Source: Streptomyces antibioticus (GTDB taxonomy: Bacteria > Actinomycetota > Actinomycetes > Streptomycetales > Streptomycetaceae). From it: a stretch of DNA of 64,000 nucleotides. This document shows, one piece after another, positions 51,621-61,287 of the stretch (its first letter is position 1; each line of letters opens with the position of its first letter). The translations under genes were made by a program, and so were the position numbers. The notes beneath the pieces were generated by a model that saw only the letters and a list, made by a program, of their open reading frames with translations, had not been told where the DNA came from and did not search any database. The stretch covers positions 1-64,000 of the forward strand of contig NZ_CM007717.1 in the NCBI RefSeq assembly GCF_002019855.1. Reading direction: 5' to 3'.

Positions 51621-52607
51621 TCAGTCCTGGAGGGTGGCGAGCCAGTCGGTCAGCAGGCTGTTGACCTCGTTGGGGCGTTCCTGCTGGATCCAGTGGCCGC
51701 AGCCGTCCAAGAGGTAGGAGGCGGACAGGGCGGGGAGAGTGGTGGGGTAGGCGTCGATGGCGTCAGCCATCCAGGTGGTGGATGCGTCCAGTGCGCCGCC
51801 GACGAACAGGGACGGCTGTTTGATCGGGGCTCCGCGGTGGGGTGCGAGGTCTTCCCAGTCGCGGTCCATGTTGCGGTAACGGTTGAGAGCGCCGGTCAGG
51901 CCGGTGCGCTCGAACTCCCCGGCGTAGACGTCGAGGTCGTCCTCGCTCAGCCAGGCCGGGAGAACCCCGGCGGGGAAGCGGTCGCGCAGCCGGCCGCCGC
52001 GGGTGACGAAGTGAGGGTCGGGTTCGCCCTCGGCCGGCATGGTGTCGGCGGACAGGGCTGCGTAGAAGCCGGCGAGCCAGCCTCGGATGTCGGGCTCGAT
52101 CTCCGCCTCGGCACGGCCGGGCTCCTGGAAGTAGGAGACGTAGAACTCCTGCTCGGGGCCGCCGATCTGGCCGAAGACATCGGTGGGGCGGGGACCGCCG
52201 GGCGGTGCGTACGGGACACTCAGCAGGCCGACGGCGCGGAAGACCTCGGGGTGCAGCAGGGCGGAGGCGGCGGCGATGTTGGAGCCCCAGTCGTGGCCGA
52301 TGAGTACCGCGTTCTCCTCGCCGAGGGCGCGCACGACGGCGGCGTTGTCCTCCACCAGGTCGAGCATGCGGTATCCGTCGGTCGCCTGCGGCTTGGAGGA
52401 GCGGCCGTAGCCGCGTACGTCGATCGCCACCGCCCGGTAGCCGGCCGCGGCGAGGGCCGGGAGTTGGTGGCGCCAGGAGTACCAGGACTCGGGGAAACCG
52501 TGCACGAGCAGGACCAGCGGGCCGGTGCCCTGCTCGACCAGGTGCAGGCGTCCGGCCGGGGCCTCGACGGTGCGATGGCGGAGCTCGGCGGTCGGCTCGG
52601 GCTGCAT
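51621..52607 (-). CDS. Epoxide hydrolase-like alpha/beta hydrolase
   Basis: Protein of 328 aa. It has the epoxide hydrolase set: LLVHGFPESWYSWRHQLP near 32-49, Asp nucleophile in AVLIGHDWGSNIAAA near 104, a cap domain, and DGCGHWIQQERP near 304 with the catalytic His. ATG 52607 follows GAGGAGAAGCCC. It is divergent from the XRE-cupin regulator, which probably controls it. Confidence 0.87.
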   Translation of the reverse strand: MQPEPTAELRHRTVEAPAGRLHLVEQGTGPLVLLVHGFPESWYSWRHQLPALAAAGYRAVAIDVRGYGRSSKPQATDGYRMLDLVEDNAAVVRALGEENAVLIGHDWGSNIAAASALLHPEVFRAVGLLSVPYAPPGGPRPTDVFGQIGGPEQEFYVSYFQEPGRAEAEIEPDIRGWLAGFYAALSADTMPAEGEPDPHFVTRGGRLRDRFPAGVLPAWLSEDDLDVYAGEFERTGLTGALNRYRNMDRDWEDLAPHRGAPIKQPSLFVGGALDASTTWMADAIDAYPTTLPALSASYLLDGCGHWIQQERPNEVNSLLTDWLATLQD

Positions 52608-52749
52608 GGGCTTCTCCTCGGTTCGCGGGCGGCCGGCGGGTACCCATCGATCATGCGGCGCGGCGGCCCCTCGGCGCGATCAGCGTTGCCATTCTGGCAA
52701 GATCACAGGACAGAGCGCTGGATCGGCACAGCAAGAAGGAGCGGGAAGG

Positions 52750-53349
52750 GTGGCAGTCGACGACGTGGACGGCACGCTGGCCGCGATGGGGCCCCGGTTG
52801 CGGGCCGCGCGCGAGCACTACGGAGCGACGCTCGCCGGTGTCAGCTTCGCGACCGGCATCTCGACCAGCACGCTGTCCCGGATCGAGACCGGTCGGCGCA
52901 AGCCCACCCTGGAGGTGCTGCTGCACCTGTCGAAGGAATACGGCGTCTCCCTGGACGAGCTGGCCGGCACCGCGCCCGGCACCGGGGCCGAGCCGCGTGC
53001 TACGACGCCGCTGAGCTTCGGCGACGGCAAGGCGGTGCTGCCGCTGACCCGGTACGTCGGCGGCCTGCACGCCCACAAGCACGTCCTGCCCGCCCTCGAG
53101 AACCCGCCCGCGCGGCCCCGTCAGGTCTCCCACGACGGCCATGAGTGGCTGTGCGTCCTGTACGGGCGGCTGTGGCTCGCCCTCGGCGGCCAGGACCTCG
53201 TCCTGACGCCCGGGGATGTCGTCGAGTTCGACACCCGCACCCCGCACGGGGTGGCGAACGCCAGCCCCGGTGGACCGGTCGAGTACCTGATCATGTTCGG
53301 ACCCCAGGGCGAGCGTCCACGGCCGCGCGTCTGGTCGTCGAGGAACTGA
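52750..53349 (+). CDS. XRE regulator with C-terminal cupin domain
   Basis: Protein of 199 aa. A helix-turn-helix (GVSFATGISTSTLSRIETGR near 30-49) is followed by a cupin barrel (HDGHEWLCVLYGRLWLALGG, LTPGDVVEFDTRTPHGVANA). The cupin probably binds the inducer. GTG 52750 is used; ATG 52786 is possible. It faces away from the epoxide hydrolase gene, as is common for this regulator type. Confidence 0.88.
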   Translation: MAVDDVDGTLAAMGPRLRAAREHYGATLAGVSFATGISTSTLSRIETGRRKPTLEVLLHLSKEYGVSLDELAGTAPGTGAEPRATTPLSFGDGKAVLPLTRYVGGLHAHKHVLPALENPPARPRQVSHDGHEWLCVLYGRLWLALGGQDLVLTPGDVVEFDTRTPHGVANASPGGPVEYLIMFGPQGERPRPRVWSSRN

Positions 53350-53476
53350 TGGCAGGAAGGCTGCGGAACGAGTACTTGTGACGAGCCGCGTGCCGCGCTG
53401 GTGAGGCGCAACGAGCGAGGTCAATCACGTTCTCAGGAGCCTCGTTGGTCGTCCGTCCTGCCGCGATCGACCTGCC

Positions 53477-53690
53477 GCACGGACCGGACGCTCTTGGCGT
53501 CAGTTGCCCAACGACTTCGCACCTTGGCCCACCGTGTACGGGCACTTCACCTGGCGGCACGACGACGGCGCGGTCGAGCGGATCCACGATGCCCTCCGCG
53601 GCCAGGTCCGCCAAGCCGATGACCGCAACGCTGAGCCGAGTGCGGGGTCGATCGATGCGCAGTCGGTCCGCACCGCCGCTACCGCGATGG
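53477..53690 (+). pseudogene. IS5-family transposase fragment
   Basis: A stretch of about 65 codons reads RTGRSWRQLPNDFAPWPTVY, then ERIHDALRGQVRQADDRN and GSIDAQSVRTAA, a well-known inner part of IS5-type transposases. Both ends of the gene and the inverted repeats are missing. The rest of the gap 53350-53928 holds nothing else supportable. Confidence 0.7.
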
Positions 53691-53928
53691 GGCCAGGCAC
53701 CGGCTGCCGTGTCCCCGCCTCGCCCACCCGAACGTCCGGAAAAGTGAACCATGCGGGGCTTCGCGACAGGACACCGCGTCGCGACCCTCGGACGGTGGCG
53801 AACGCAAGTGGCGCTGCCAGTGTGCAGTGCCTGATATCACTGGCGTTCATGCCGTGCCGCGACCTCCCGTGGTTCGAGTGCGCGGGTATCGGCCGTGTGC
53901 AGTCAGCCGACGACAAGGCTCTTGTCTG

Positions 53929-54375
53929 TCAGGCGTCGGGGCGCGGCGCGCGCAAGTGGGCTCGCTCGGCGAGCTCCTTCTCGTCGACGAGTTCGAGCAT
54001 GGGCCTGCCGGGTGCGCACATCATGGTCACCACGAACTGGGTGCGTGCGTCGGGCAGTGCGTTGCCGTCCTGGTAGTGGATCGCATCGCCACCGGGCTCC
54101 CAGAACGTTTCACCGGCCTCGATGATGCGCTCGGGCTCGCCTTCGAGTTCGAAGCGGACGGCGCCTTCGACAACGTATCCGAAGGCAGGACCTGAGTGCC
54201 TGTGCGGAGGAGTTCCCGGATCCCCGGGCGCCCAGTCGACGCGAATGGTCATCGCCGAGGCGCCCTCGGGGACGGTGATCGGCGATGCGTCCTGCAGTAC
54301 CTGTGCCGCGGTCATCCACCCCGCCGATCCTGTGTGGTCGTCGGCGTGCATGTGTGCTGAGCGACTGTCCGACAC
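53929..54375 (-). CDS. Cupin-domain protein
   Basis: Protein of 148 aa. The cupin metal motif is TPPHRHSGPAFGYVVEG near 56-72, with a second part ETFWEPGGDAIHYQ near 90. GTG 54375 is chosen for the upstream AAGGAAGG. Single-cupin proteins bind metals and have varied roles. An ECF41-type promoter on the minus strand lies about 90 bases upstream, divergent from that of the NmrA-like gene. Confidence 0.8.
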   Translation of the reverse strand: MSDSRSAHMHADDHTGSAGWMTAAQVLQDASPITVPEGASAMTIRVDWAPGDPGTPPHRHSGPAFGYVVEGAVRFELEGEPERIIEAGETFWEPGGDAIHYQDGNALPDARTQFVVTMMCAPGRPMLELVDEKELAERAHLRAPRPDA

Positions 54376-54472
54376 TGTATTGCACCTTCCTTGAGTCCAT
54401 CGGGCCTTGGCCGGACGTTCAGTCCGACCGTGGCGCATTGCCCGCCCCGTGCCAGGGACGTCTCCCTGTACT

Positions 54473-54499
54473 GACCGCGTGTACGGCCCTCTTGTGACA
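54473..54499 (-). promoter_or_regulatory. ECF41-type promoter, cupin gene
   Basis: Minus strand TGTCACA (54499-54493), 16 bases, GGTC (54476-54473). Together with the next site it forms a divergent pair. Confidence 0.7.
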
Positions 54500-54540
54500 C
54501 GAGCGGTCGCTCGATGCAGCTCAGTTCAGATCGGCACCTG

Positions 54541-54567
54541 TGTCACAGCGCGGTGAGTTGAGCTGTC
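54541..54567 (+). promoter_or_regulatory. ECF41-type promoter, NmrA-like and PDH E1 genes
   Basis: TGTCACA (54541-54547), 16 bases, TGTC (54564-54567), about 80 bases before ATG 54648. The -35 lies in the palindrome CTGTGTCACAG. Confidence 0.7.
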
Positions 54568-54647
54568 TACAGGGTGTACGAGGTGACTTCGCTGCCGTCG
54601 TCACGCGCAGGTCACAGGAGTGTCGCCCACGACGGGAAGAGAACCAG

Positions 54648-55388
54648 ATGAGAGTCGTTGTTGCAGGAGCCACGGGCAGGATCGGCTCCCGGACGGTCGC
54701 CAGGCTCCGGGACCACGGTGTCGAGGTCGTCTCGGTGTCCCGCGGTCAGGGCGTCGACGTGACTACCGGAGAGGGGCTCCCGCAAGCTCTGCGCGGTGCG
54801 GACGTGGTCGTGGACGTCACGGACACACCTTCTCGCACGGAGCTGGCCAGCGCGCAGTTCTTCGGCACAGCCACTGGAAATCTGCTGCAGGCTGCTGCCG
54901 GCGCGGGTACCAAGCACTACGTGGTGCTTTCTGTGGTGGGGGCTGAACGCGCGCAGGCCGGCTATTTCCGCGCAAAGCTGCTCCAGGAAGAGCAGGCCCG
55001 ACGGTCACCGATTCCGCATTCCGTCGTGCGGGCCACTCCGTTCTTCGAGTCTGTGGACGCTCTGTCCCGCTCGGACGTGCACGCAGATGGTGTTCACGTC
55101 TCACCTGCGCGGACTCGTCCCGCGTCTTTGGATGACGTCGCTGTGACGGTCGCCCACGTTGCCGTGGGAATTCCGCTGTTCGGCCTTCTGGAGGTCGGGG
55201 GTCCGGAGGAGTTCCGCCTCAATGAACTTGCTGCGACGCTCCTGGCCAGTCGTGGTGATGATCGTGCGGTGATTGCCGACCCGTACGCCCCGTTCTTCGG
55301 CGCCGTTCTTGAAGAGCGGACGCTTCTCCCCGGCGGGGAAGCCCGCGTGGGCCACGGAACCCTGGCCCAGTGGCTCAAGCGCCGCTGA
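54648..55388 (+). CDS. NmrA-like NAD(P)-binding reductase/epimerase family protein
   Basis: Protein of 246 aa. Rossmann motif [18 protein letters not shown] is at residues 3-20; [20 protein letters not shown] and YRxK-like [11 protein letters not shown] near 112 follow, and the C-terminal half fits atypical SDR/NmrA proteins. ATG 54648 follows GGAAGAGAACCAG. The PDH E1 gene starts 36 bases after its stop, so they probably form one operon. Oxidoreductases or epimerases of this kind are typical ECF41 neighbours. Confidence 0.83.
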   Translation: MRVVVAGATGRIGSRTVARLRDHGVEVVSVSRGQGVDVTTGEGLPQALRGADVVVDVTDTPSRTELASAQFFGTATGNLLQAAAGAGTKHYVVLSVVGAERAQAGYFRAKLLQEEQARRSPIPHSVVRATPFFESVDALSRSDVHADGVHVSPARTRPASLDDVAVTVAHVAVGIPLFGLLEVGGPEEFRLNELAATLLASRGDDRAVIADPYAPFFGAVLEERTLLPGGEARVGHGTLAQWLKRR

Positions 55389-55423
55389 CCCGCAGGCCCT
55401 CACACCACGACAGGAAGGCTGCC

Positions 55424-58111
55424 ATGAGTGATACGGCCCGCCCCGCCGAGTCCCCTGTGCCGAGTGAACTCGACCAGCTACCCGACCGTGACAGGGAGGA
55501 GACCGCCGAGTGGCAGGCGTCCCTGGACGCCGTCGTGCGCCATGCAGGGCCGGATCGGGCGGTGTACCTGCTGCGACGCGTCCATGAGCACGCGGCTGGA
55601 TCCGGGGTGTCCGTGCCGGTTCTGCTCTCGTCGGACTACATCAACACGATCCCGGCGGCGTCGCAGCCGGCTTTCCCCGGAGACGTCGGCATGGAGTCAC
55701 GGATCACCGCCTTGAACCGGTGGAACGCGGCAGCGATGGTGACGCGCGGTTCGCGTCTTGGGCTCGGGGGACATATCTCCACCTACGCTTCGGCGGCGTG
55801 GCTGTACGAGATCGGGTTCAACCATTTCTTCAAGGGCAAGGACGCGGACGGCTCCGGGGATCAGCTGTACCTGCAAGGCCACGCCTCTCCGGGTATCTAC
55901 GCCCGGGTGTTTCTCGAAGGACGGCTCGGAGAGGAGCAGTTGGATGCTTTCCGGCGGGAGGCCGGCGGGCACGGTCTCCCGTCGTACCCCCACCCACGGC
56001 GTCTGCCGTGGCTGTGGGAGTTCCCGACTGTTTCCATGGGCCTGGGTCCACTGGCTGCCATCTACCAGGCGCGGTTCAATCGCTACCTGCACAACAGAGG
56101 GATCAAGGACACCTCGGGGTCGCGGGTGTGGGCATTCCTCGGAGACGGCGAGATGGACGAGCCCGAGTCGACGGCCGCACTGGCGCTCGCCGCCCGTGAG
56201 GGGCTCGACAACCTCACCTTCGTCGTCAACTGCAACCTGCAGCGACTGGACGGTCCTGTCCGCTCCAACTCCAAGATCGTGCAGGAGCTGGAAGCCCGGT
56301 TCCGCGGTGCAGGTTGGAACGTGGTCAAGACTTTGTGGGGTGAGGCATGGGACCCCGTCCTGGAGCAGGATGTCACCGGCTCCCTCGTCCACCGCCTCGG
56401 TGAAGTTCCCGACGCGCAGATGCAGACATACGCAGCACGGGATGCCGACTACGTGCGAAAGCACTTCTTTGTCGGCGATACGCTCTCCGACCTCGCAGCA
56501 AGGCTCAGTGACACCCAACTGACCAACCTGTTCGAGAACTCCCGTGGTGGGCATGAGCCCCTCAAGGTCCACGCCGCCTATCGGGCCGCGGTCGAGCATC
56601 GGGGGGCGCCGACCGTGGTCCTGGCCCAAACGGTCAAGGGGCACACCCTGGGGTCCGCGTTCGAGTCGCGCAACGCCAACCATCAGATGAAGAAGCTCAC
56701 CATGGCGCAGTTCCGCGAGATGCGGGATCTGCTCGAACTTCCCATTCCTGACAGCGCGCTGAGCGGAGAGCAGGTGCCGTACTGGCACCCCGGCAAGAAC
56801 TCACCGGAGGTTCAGTACCTGCAAGACCGTCGGAAGGCATTGGGTGGTCCAGCACCGGTGCGCACGGTAGTGCCGAAACCGCTGGACCAGCCGCCGGCTC
56901 ACGCCTTCGAGGGCTTGGAAAAAGGGTTCGGCAACCAGGAAGTTGCCACCACTATGGCCCTTGTTCGCCTGGTCAAGGACTTGATGCGCGACAAGGAGAC
57001 CGGACAGCGGTGGGTACCCATCATCCCTGACGAGGCACGCACCTTCGGCATGGAGTCCCTTTTCCCTTCAGCCGGCATCTACTCGCCTCAGGGCCAGACC
57101 TATGAGCCAGTCGATGCGGATCAACTGCTCTACTACAAGGAAGCCAAGAACGGCCAGCTCATCGATGAGGGCATCACCGAGGCCGGTTCCATGGCCGAGT
57201 TCACGGCCGCGGCAACGTCCTATGCCACACACGGCGAACCGATGATCCCCTTCTACATCTTCTATGCCATGTTCGGTTTCCAGCGGACCGGCGACCAGTT
57301 CTGGGCGCTCGCCGACCAGATGGGGCGCGGGTTCGTCGTCGGAGCCACCGCCGGCCGCACGACGATGACTGGTGAGGGGTTGCAACACGCAGACGGGCAC
57401 TCGCACTTGCTCGCCTCCACCAACCCCGCAGCCATCAGCTACGACCCGGCCTTCGCCTACGAGATCGCGGTGATCGTCAAGGACGGGCTACGGCGCATGT
57501 ACGGCGAACGGCCCGAGGACGTCTTCTACTATCTGACGGTCTACAACGAGCCGAAGCTTCAGCCGGCCATGCCGACCCTGCCGTCTCTGGAAGAGGGAAT
57601 CGTGCGGGGACTTTACCGGTTCCGGCAGGCGCAGCCCGGAGCGGCAGGACCGCGAATCCAACTGCTTTCCTCCGGTACGGCGATCCACTGGGCCCTGAAA
57701 GCCCAGGAGCTCTTGTCAAATGAGTGGGGGGTTCATGCAGACGTCTGGTCCGTCACGTCATGGACGGAACTGCGGCGTGACGCTCTGGACGCCGACCGGG
57801 CACGGCTGCGCGGCGAGGAGCGGACCCCTTACGTGACGGACACTCTCTCGGGGGCGCCAGGGCCAGTTCTCGCGGTGAGCGACTGGATGCGGCAGGTGCC
57901 CGATCAGATCAGTCAGTGGGTGGAGCAGGAGTACACGTCACTGGGCACGGACGGCTTCGGACTGTCGGACACCCGTGATGCCGTACGCCGCTATTTCCGG
58001 GTGGACGCCGAGTCGATCGCCGTCGCTGCCCTCGACCAACTGGCCCGAAGCGGAGTGGTGGACCCCGGCCAGGTCGTCCGCGCCCGCGAACGCTACGGCT
58101 GGCATGGCTGA
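55424..58111 (+). CDS. aceE: Pyruvate dehydrogenase E1 component, homodimeric type
   Basis: Protein of 895 aa, close to the roughly 900 aa of AceE. E1 decarboxylates pyruvate with thiamine diphosphate and passes the acetyl group to lipoyl E2. The thiamine motif is [20 protein letters not shown] to [13 protein letters not shown] near 237-285. Other family blocks include [20 protein letters not shown] near 108 and [15 protein letters not shown] near 649. ATG 55424 follows GGAAGGCTGCC. No E2 or E3 gene is beside it, so it is probably a second, conditional E1 that uses the core complex. It shares the ECF41-type promoter with the NmrA-like gene. Confidence 0.9.
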   Translation: MSDTARPAESPVPSELDQLPDRDREETAEWQASLDAVVRHAGPDRAVYLLRRVHEHAAGSGVSVPVLLSSDYINTIPAASQPAFPGDVGMESRITALNRWNAAAMVTRGSRLGLGGHISTYASAAWLYEIGFNHFFKGKDADGSGDQLYLQGHASPGIYARVFLEGRLGEEQLDAFRREAGGHGLPSYPHPRRLPWLWEFPTVSMGLGPLAAIYQARFNRYLHNRGIKDTSGSRVWAFLGDGEMDEPESTAALALAAREGLDNLTFVVNCNLQRLDGPVRSNSKIVQELEARFRGAGWNVVKTLWGEAWDPVLEQDVTGSLVHRLGEVPDAQMQTYAARDADYVRKHFFVGDTLSDLAARLSDTQLTNLFENSRGGHEPLKVHAAYRAAVEHRGAPTVVLAQTVKGHTLGSAFESRNANHQMKKLTMAQFREMRDLLELPIPDSALSGEQVPYWHPGKNSPEVQYLQDRRKALGGPAPVRTVVPKPLDQPPAHAFEGLEKGFGNQEVATTMALVRLVKDLMRDKETGQRWVPIIPDEARTFGMESLFPSAGIYSPQGQTYEPVDADQLLYYKEAKNGQLIDEGITEAGSMAEFTAAATSYATHGEPMIPFYIFYAMFGFQRTGDQFWALADQMGRGFVVGATAGRTTMTGEGLQHADGHSHLLASTNPAAISYDPAFAYEIAVIVKDGLRRMYGERPEDVFYYLTVYNEPKLQPAMPTLPSLEEGIVRGLYRFRQAQPGAAGPRIQLLSSGTAIHWALKAQELLSNEWGVHADVWSVTSWTELRRDALDADRARLRGEERTPYVTDTLSGAPGPVLAVSDWMRQVPDQISQWVEQEYTSLGTDGFGLSDTRDAVRRYFRVDAESIAVAALDQLARSGVVDPGQVVRARERYGWHG

Positions 58112-58117
58112 GGACCG

Positions 58118-58144
58118 TGTCACATGCGGGCTATTGACCTTGTC
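58118..58144 (+). promoter_or_regulatory. ECF41-type promoter, methyltransferase gene
   Basis: TGTCACA (58118-58124), 16 bases, TGTC (58141-58144). Transcription would start within a few bases of ATG 58153, so the message would be almost leaderless. Confidence 0.7.
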
Positions 58145-58152
58145 TTTCTTAT

Positions 58153-58923
58153 ATGCGCCTCATATCACTTGGTGTGAGATCTGATCCCGTCACTCGCGGG
58201 CAGCGGGACTCTTATGCCGTCACCGCCGAGTTCTACGATGTCCTGCAAGCCGAGCGGGATGCCGCCCGAGTTCTCGATTTGTACGGCGAGGACGTCGAGA
58301 AAGCCCGCATCGGCGTACTGGACGTGGGAGCCGGCACCGGACGAGTTACCGTCATGAGTCTGGCGACGTCACAGGCTTCGGTGCATGCCGTCGAGCCCAC
58401 CCGGTCCATGCGCACTCCTCTGATGACCCGTCTGGCCTCTCTGCCGAGCGCTCAAAGGGCCCGGGTCACAGTGCATCCCCACCCTCTTGGTGAGGCCGGC
58501 TTGCGGGGTGTGGCGGACGTGGCCGTCTGCCACAACATCATTGCTTGTATGCAGCCAACCGAGCGGCGTGCTCTGTGGCCGGCTCTCGCGAAGGCGCTTG
58601 TGCCCGGCGGCGTACTGCTCGTCCAACTCCCGCCCGCCGATGTTCCTCCACGCCGGATCAGGCGGGTCCTGCCCGCTCAGCGTGTCGGACGGCACGAGTA
58701 CGGGGGCCGCATTGATATGTCCCCCGCGGTGAACCGGATCCGGACGCGCTTCCACTACTGGGTGCGAAGCGATGAAGGCGTGCTGCGGGAGGACGACGAG
58801 ACCTTCTGGATGTGGCCAGTCCCCCGGGCAGATGTGGTCGCAGAGCTGGAGGGATCGGGATTCGTCGCGCTGCCGCCGCGGGCTGATCCGGCCGTGCTGG
58901 CCGTTCAGCTCAAGCCGCGTTGA
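58153..58923 (+). CDS. Class I SAM-dependent methyltransferase
   Basis: Protein of 256 aa. Motif I is IGVLDVGAGTGRVTVMSLAT near 53-72, motif post-I VHAVEPTRSM follows, and VADVAVCHNIIACM is near 121. The substrate is unknown. ATG 58153 would be nearly leaderless given the promoter; GTG 58174 (RSDPVTRGQRDSYAVTAEFY) is an alternative start. Its last 14 bases overlap the convergent phosphatase gene. Confidence 0.8.
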   Translation: MRLISLGVRSDPVTRGQRDSYAVTAEFYDVLQAERDAARVLDLYGEDVEKARIGVLDVGAGTGRVTVMSLATSQASVHAVEPTRSMRTPLMTRLASLPSAQRARVTVHPHPLGEAGLRGVADVAVCHNIIACMQPTERRALWPALAKALVPGGVLLVQLPPADVPPRRIRRVLPAQRVGRHEYGGRIDMSPAVNRIRTRFHYWVRSDEGVLREDDETFWMWPVPRADVVAELEGSGFVALPPRADPAVLAVQLKPR

Positions 58924-59836
58924 AGGCCGGGTCGTGCATCGCTGCACCGGCGGACTCCGCCGATGGGCGTGCCGCCTCAGTGGCGCGCGCCGTCTTCCAG
59001 CCGAGGTGCAAGACGGCTACATCGTCCACCAGTCCGCCGAAGGGAGCGGCCTTGCGGGCCGCGCCCTGGACCAGAGCGTCAACGAACTCCTGCCCTGGGA
59101 GATGTGCGGACTGTAGCGCCAGTTGCAGCAGGCCGTCTTCTCCAAGACGCGTTGAAGGTGTGATCCTTCCTTCGAAAAGACCGTCGGTGAACAGAACCAC
59201 CCGGTCGTGTGGTGACAGGGCGAGATCCGTTTCCGTCCAGTCTCTGATGCCCGGAAACAACCCCAGCGCCATGCCGATCTGCGGCTCGACCCATCTGATG
59301 TGCTCGGACCGGCGAAGCAGGAGCCCTGGGTGTCCGGCGCTCACGATTCTGGCCGTCATGCCTCCTGGAGGGAAGACCACTGAGACGACAGTGGCGTAGG
59401 TGTCGTCATCCGATCTCCCGTCAACAAGGATCCGCTCGAGGATGCACAACTGCTCAAGCTGTGTTTTGCCGCAGTGTACGGCTGTCCGCCACGCCAGACG
59501 CAAGTGAACCGCGAGCGCGGCCGCCGCTGCTCCGTGTCCGGAGACGTCCCCCAGGATCACGTGGACCGTCGAGTCCTCGGTTTGCACGATGTCGTAGAAG
59601 TCGCCGCTCAGGAGCGCGTGGGCCCGGCCCGGGACGTAACGCGAGGCGGCGTGGAAGTCATCTCCGCGGAGCGCCGGCGTGGGAAGAAGTCCCCGTTCAA
59701 GGGATGCGCTCTCTCGGGCACCGAGAGCGTGAGCCTCTATGGCGGTTATGGTCGCCTCCCAAGGTGTCTGCCGCAAAGCGAGCAAGTTCTTGTGAGCAGG
59801 CGTGCGTCCACCCACCCTCTTCGCATCCAGCGGCAC
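58910..59836 (-). CDS. PP2C-type (SpoIIE/RsbU-like) protein phosphatase
   Basis: Protein of about 308 aa. PP2C metal motifs are visible: LSGDFYDIVQ, VILGDVSGHGAAAAALAVHL, VVLFTDGLFEGR and GLVDDVAVLHLG. Such phosphatases act on anti-anti-sigma factors in stress signalling. The open frame reaches ATG 59923, but that start lies upstream of the ECF41-type -10 element (59879-59882), so I place the start at GTG 59836; GTG 59815 is also possible. No sensor or membrane domain is present. Its control by an ECF41 promoter would link ECF and partner-switching stress pathways. Confidence 0.78.
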   Translation of the reverse strand: MPLDAKRVGGRTPAHKNLLALRQTPWEATITAIEAHALGARESASLERGLLPTPALRGDDFHAASRYVPGRAHALLSGDFYDIVQTEDSTVHVILGDVSGHGAAAAALAVHLRLAWRTAVHCGKTQLEQLCILERILVDGRSDDDTYATVVSVVFPPGGMTARIVSAGHPGLLLRRSEHIRWVEPQIGMALGLFPGIRDWTETDLALSPHDRVVLFTDGLFEGRITPSTRLGEDGLLQLALQSAHLPGQEFVDALVQGAARKAAPFGGLVDDVAVLHLGWKTARATEAARPSAESAGAAMHDPAFNAA

Positions 59837-59878
59837 CGGCCTTCGTTCACGCCCTATTGACCGAGATGCGTAACAACA

Positions 59879-59905
59879 GACAGCTGAGCCGACGAGTCTG
59901 TGACA
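59879..59905 (-). promoter_or_regulatory. ECF41-type promoter, PP2C phosphatase gene
   Basis: Minus strand TGTCACA (59905-59899), 16 bases, TGTC (59882-59879). It supports a start codon downstream of 59870. Confidence 0.65.
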
Positions 59906-60035
59906 GCCTGCCCCGGTTCTCATCGGGGAGAGCGACGCTCATCACGTGGCGTGTGACTATGGGATGAAGGGGTCGATGGGTCGAGCGTCTCGTTGTGACG
60001 GCTTGTAGCATGGTGGCCAGAAGCGGAGGGCACCG

Positions 60036-60932
60036 ATGCACAACGGGAATGACGGCGGCTCCCTTGAGGAGGCCACGAGGGAGTTCACGAAAGCAAGCCC
60101 ACGGCTCTTTGGCATCGCCTATCGGGTGCTCGGCAGCGCTGTGGAAGCCGAGGACGTTGTCCAGGAGGCGTGGCTCCGGTGGCAGAACACCGACCGCAGG
60201 ACCATCCGCGAGCCGGCAGCGTTCCTGGCGACAGTCACGACTCGTCTGGCGATCAACCTGAGTCAGTCGGCACGGATGCGACGCGAATCGTATATCGGAC
60301 CCTGGCTTCCTGATCCGCTCGATACGGCTGCGGACCCGCAGGTGGGCGCAGAGCGCGCTGAGGCACTCGATCTGGCGGTCCTCTTCCTCCTGGAGAAGCT
60401 GAACGCTGTAGAGCGAGCAGCCTACGTTCTGAGGGAGGCCTTCGAGTACTCCTACAAGGAGATCGCGGCCATCTTGGAGACGAGTGAGGGCAATACGCGC
60501 CAACTGGTGAGCCGGGCGCGTAAGCACCTGTCCTCAGAGCGCAGGGAGCCGGTGAGCTCGGATGCCCACAGACGCCTCTTGGAAGTGTTTCTCGCTGCGG
60601 CTCAAAACGGCGATCTGAGGGGCCTTGAGGAAGTGCTCACTACAGATGTTGTCAGCTACGCCGATGGCGGTGGGGTCCGCGGCGCGTCCAGGATTCCGGT
60701 CTTCGGCAAAGAGCATGTGTCCAAGTACCTCGTCGCCTTCGCGCCACGTTTCTGGCATGAGACGGAGGTGCACTGGGTCGAGGTCAACGGCAGGCCGGCT
60801 GTCCTCATTTCTGCGGATGGAAAGCCGATGGCGCTGCTGTGCGTGGATGCGTCGGACCGCGGCATCGAGCGGATCATGTGGGTGCTGAACCCGGACAAGC
60901 TCAACCGCTACGTCACGTCACCGATCGGCTAG
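60036..60932 (+). CDS. ECF41 RNA polymerase sigma factor with SnoaL-like regulatory domain
   Basis: Protein of 298 aa. Sigma-2 (RLFGIAYRVLGSAVEAEDVV near 23-42) and sigma-4 (AYVLREAFEYSYKEIAAILE near 130-149) are followed by an NTF2/SnoaL-fold domain. All three ECF41 hallmark motifs are present in recognisable form: PWLPDP near 90, VVSYADGGGVRG near 204-215 and LNPDKLNRY near 284. In this group the fused domain replaces an anti-sigma factor. ATG 60036 follows GGAGGGCACCG. No ECF41-type promoter precedes it, so it may not be autoregulated. It is the best candidate for reading the ten-odd promoters listed here. Confidence 0.9.
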   Translation: MHNGNDGGSLEEATREFTKASPRLFGIAYRVLGSAVEAEDVVQEAWLRWQNTDRRTIREPAAFLATVTTRLAINLSQSARMRRESYIGPWLPDPLDTAADPQVGAERAEALDLAVLFLLEKLNAVERAAYVLREAFEYSYKEIAAILETSEGNTRQLVSRARKHLSSERREPVSSDAHRRLLEVFLAAAQNGDLRGLEEVLTTDVVSYADGGGVRGASRIPVFGKEHVSKYLVAFAPRFWHETEVHWVEVNGRPAVLISADGKPMALLCVDASDRGIERIMWVLNPDKLNRYVTSPIG

Positions 60933-61163
60933 GTCGTGTCCGCAAAGCGGTTGGGTCGTCGGTCTGTTCGTGGTGCGTCGTCACGAGCTGGCTGATCTGG
61001 TCACCTCGAGCCGAAACTGTTTCTGGTCTACCCCTTGGATTGGCTACCGTCCCTTTTCCCAGAGACACGGGGCGTTTGCAGTGTCCATCGGCGCTTTTGA
61101 GGTCATCTGGCGAATCTTGAGTACCGCGTTTCTGGCCAAGATGCTCGAGTTCGCACCTATAGA
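60933..61163. other. Gap after the sigma gene, with faint IS debris
   Basis: No intact gene. A rightward stretch near 60970 (VVRRHELADL) resembles the start of IS transposases but stops matching after about ten residues. A minus-strand ECF41-type promoter at 61164 reads into this gap and on towards the 3' end of the sigma gene. Confidence 0.4.
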
Positions 61164-61190
61164 GACCAGACAGCGGCTCCAGGTGTGACA
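61164..61190 (-). promoter_or_regulatory. ECF41-type promoter with no gene in front of it
   Basis: Minus strand TGTCACA (61190-61184), 16 bases, GGTC (61167-61164). It is divergent from the OsmC promoter. The transcript would run antisense into the ECF41 sigma gene. Either a leftward gene was lost here, or the RNA itself acts. Confidence 0.55.
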
Positions 61191-61200
61191 GACCCGTGTG

Positions 61201-61227
61201 TGTCACACCCGAAAGCGCGGGCCGGTC
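61201..61227 (+). promoter_or_regulatory. ECF41-type promoter, OsmC operon
   Basis: TGTCACA (61201-61207), 16 bases, GGTC (61224-61227), 60 bases before ATG 61288. Confidence 0.72.
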
Positions 61228-61287
61228 AAAGCGAGTAGCACGACGGCATGAGTCGCAGCCGTCCGCCGCTCGCCCAGGAGGAATCCG

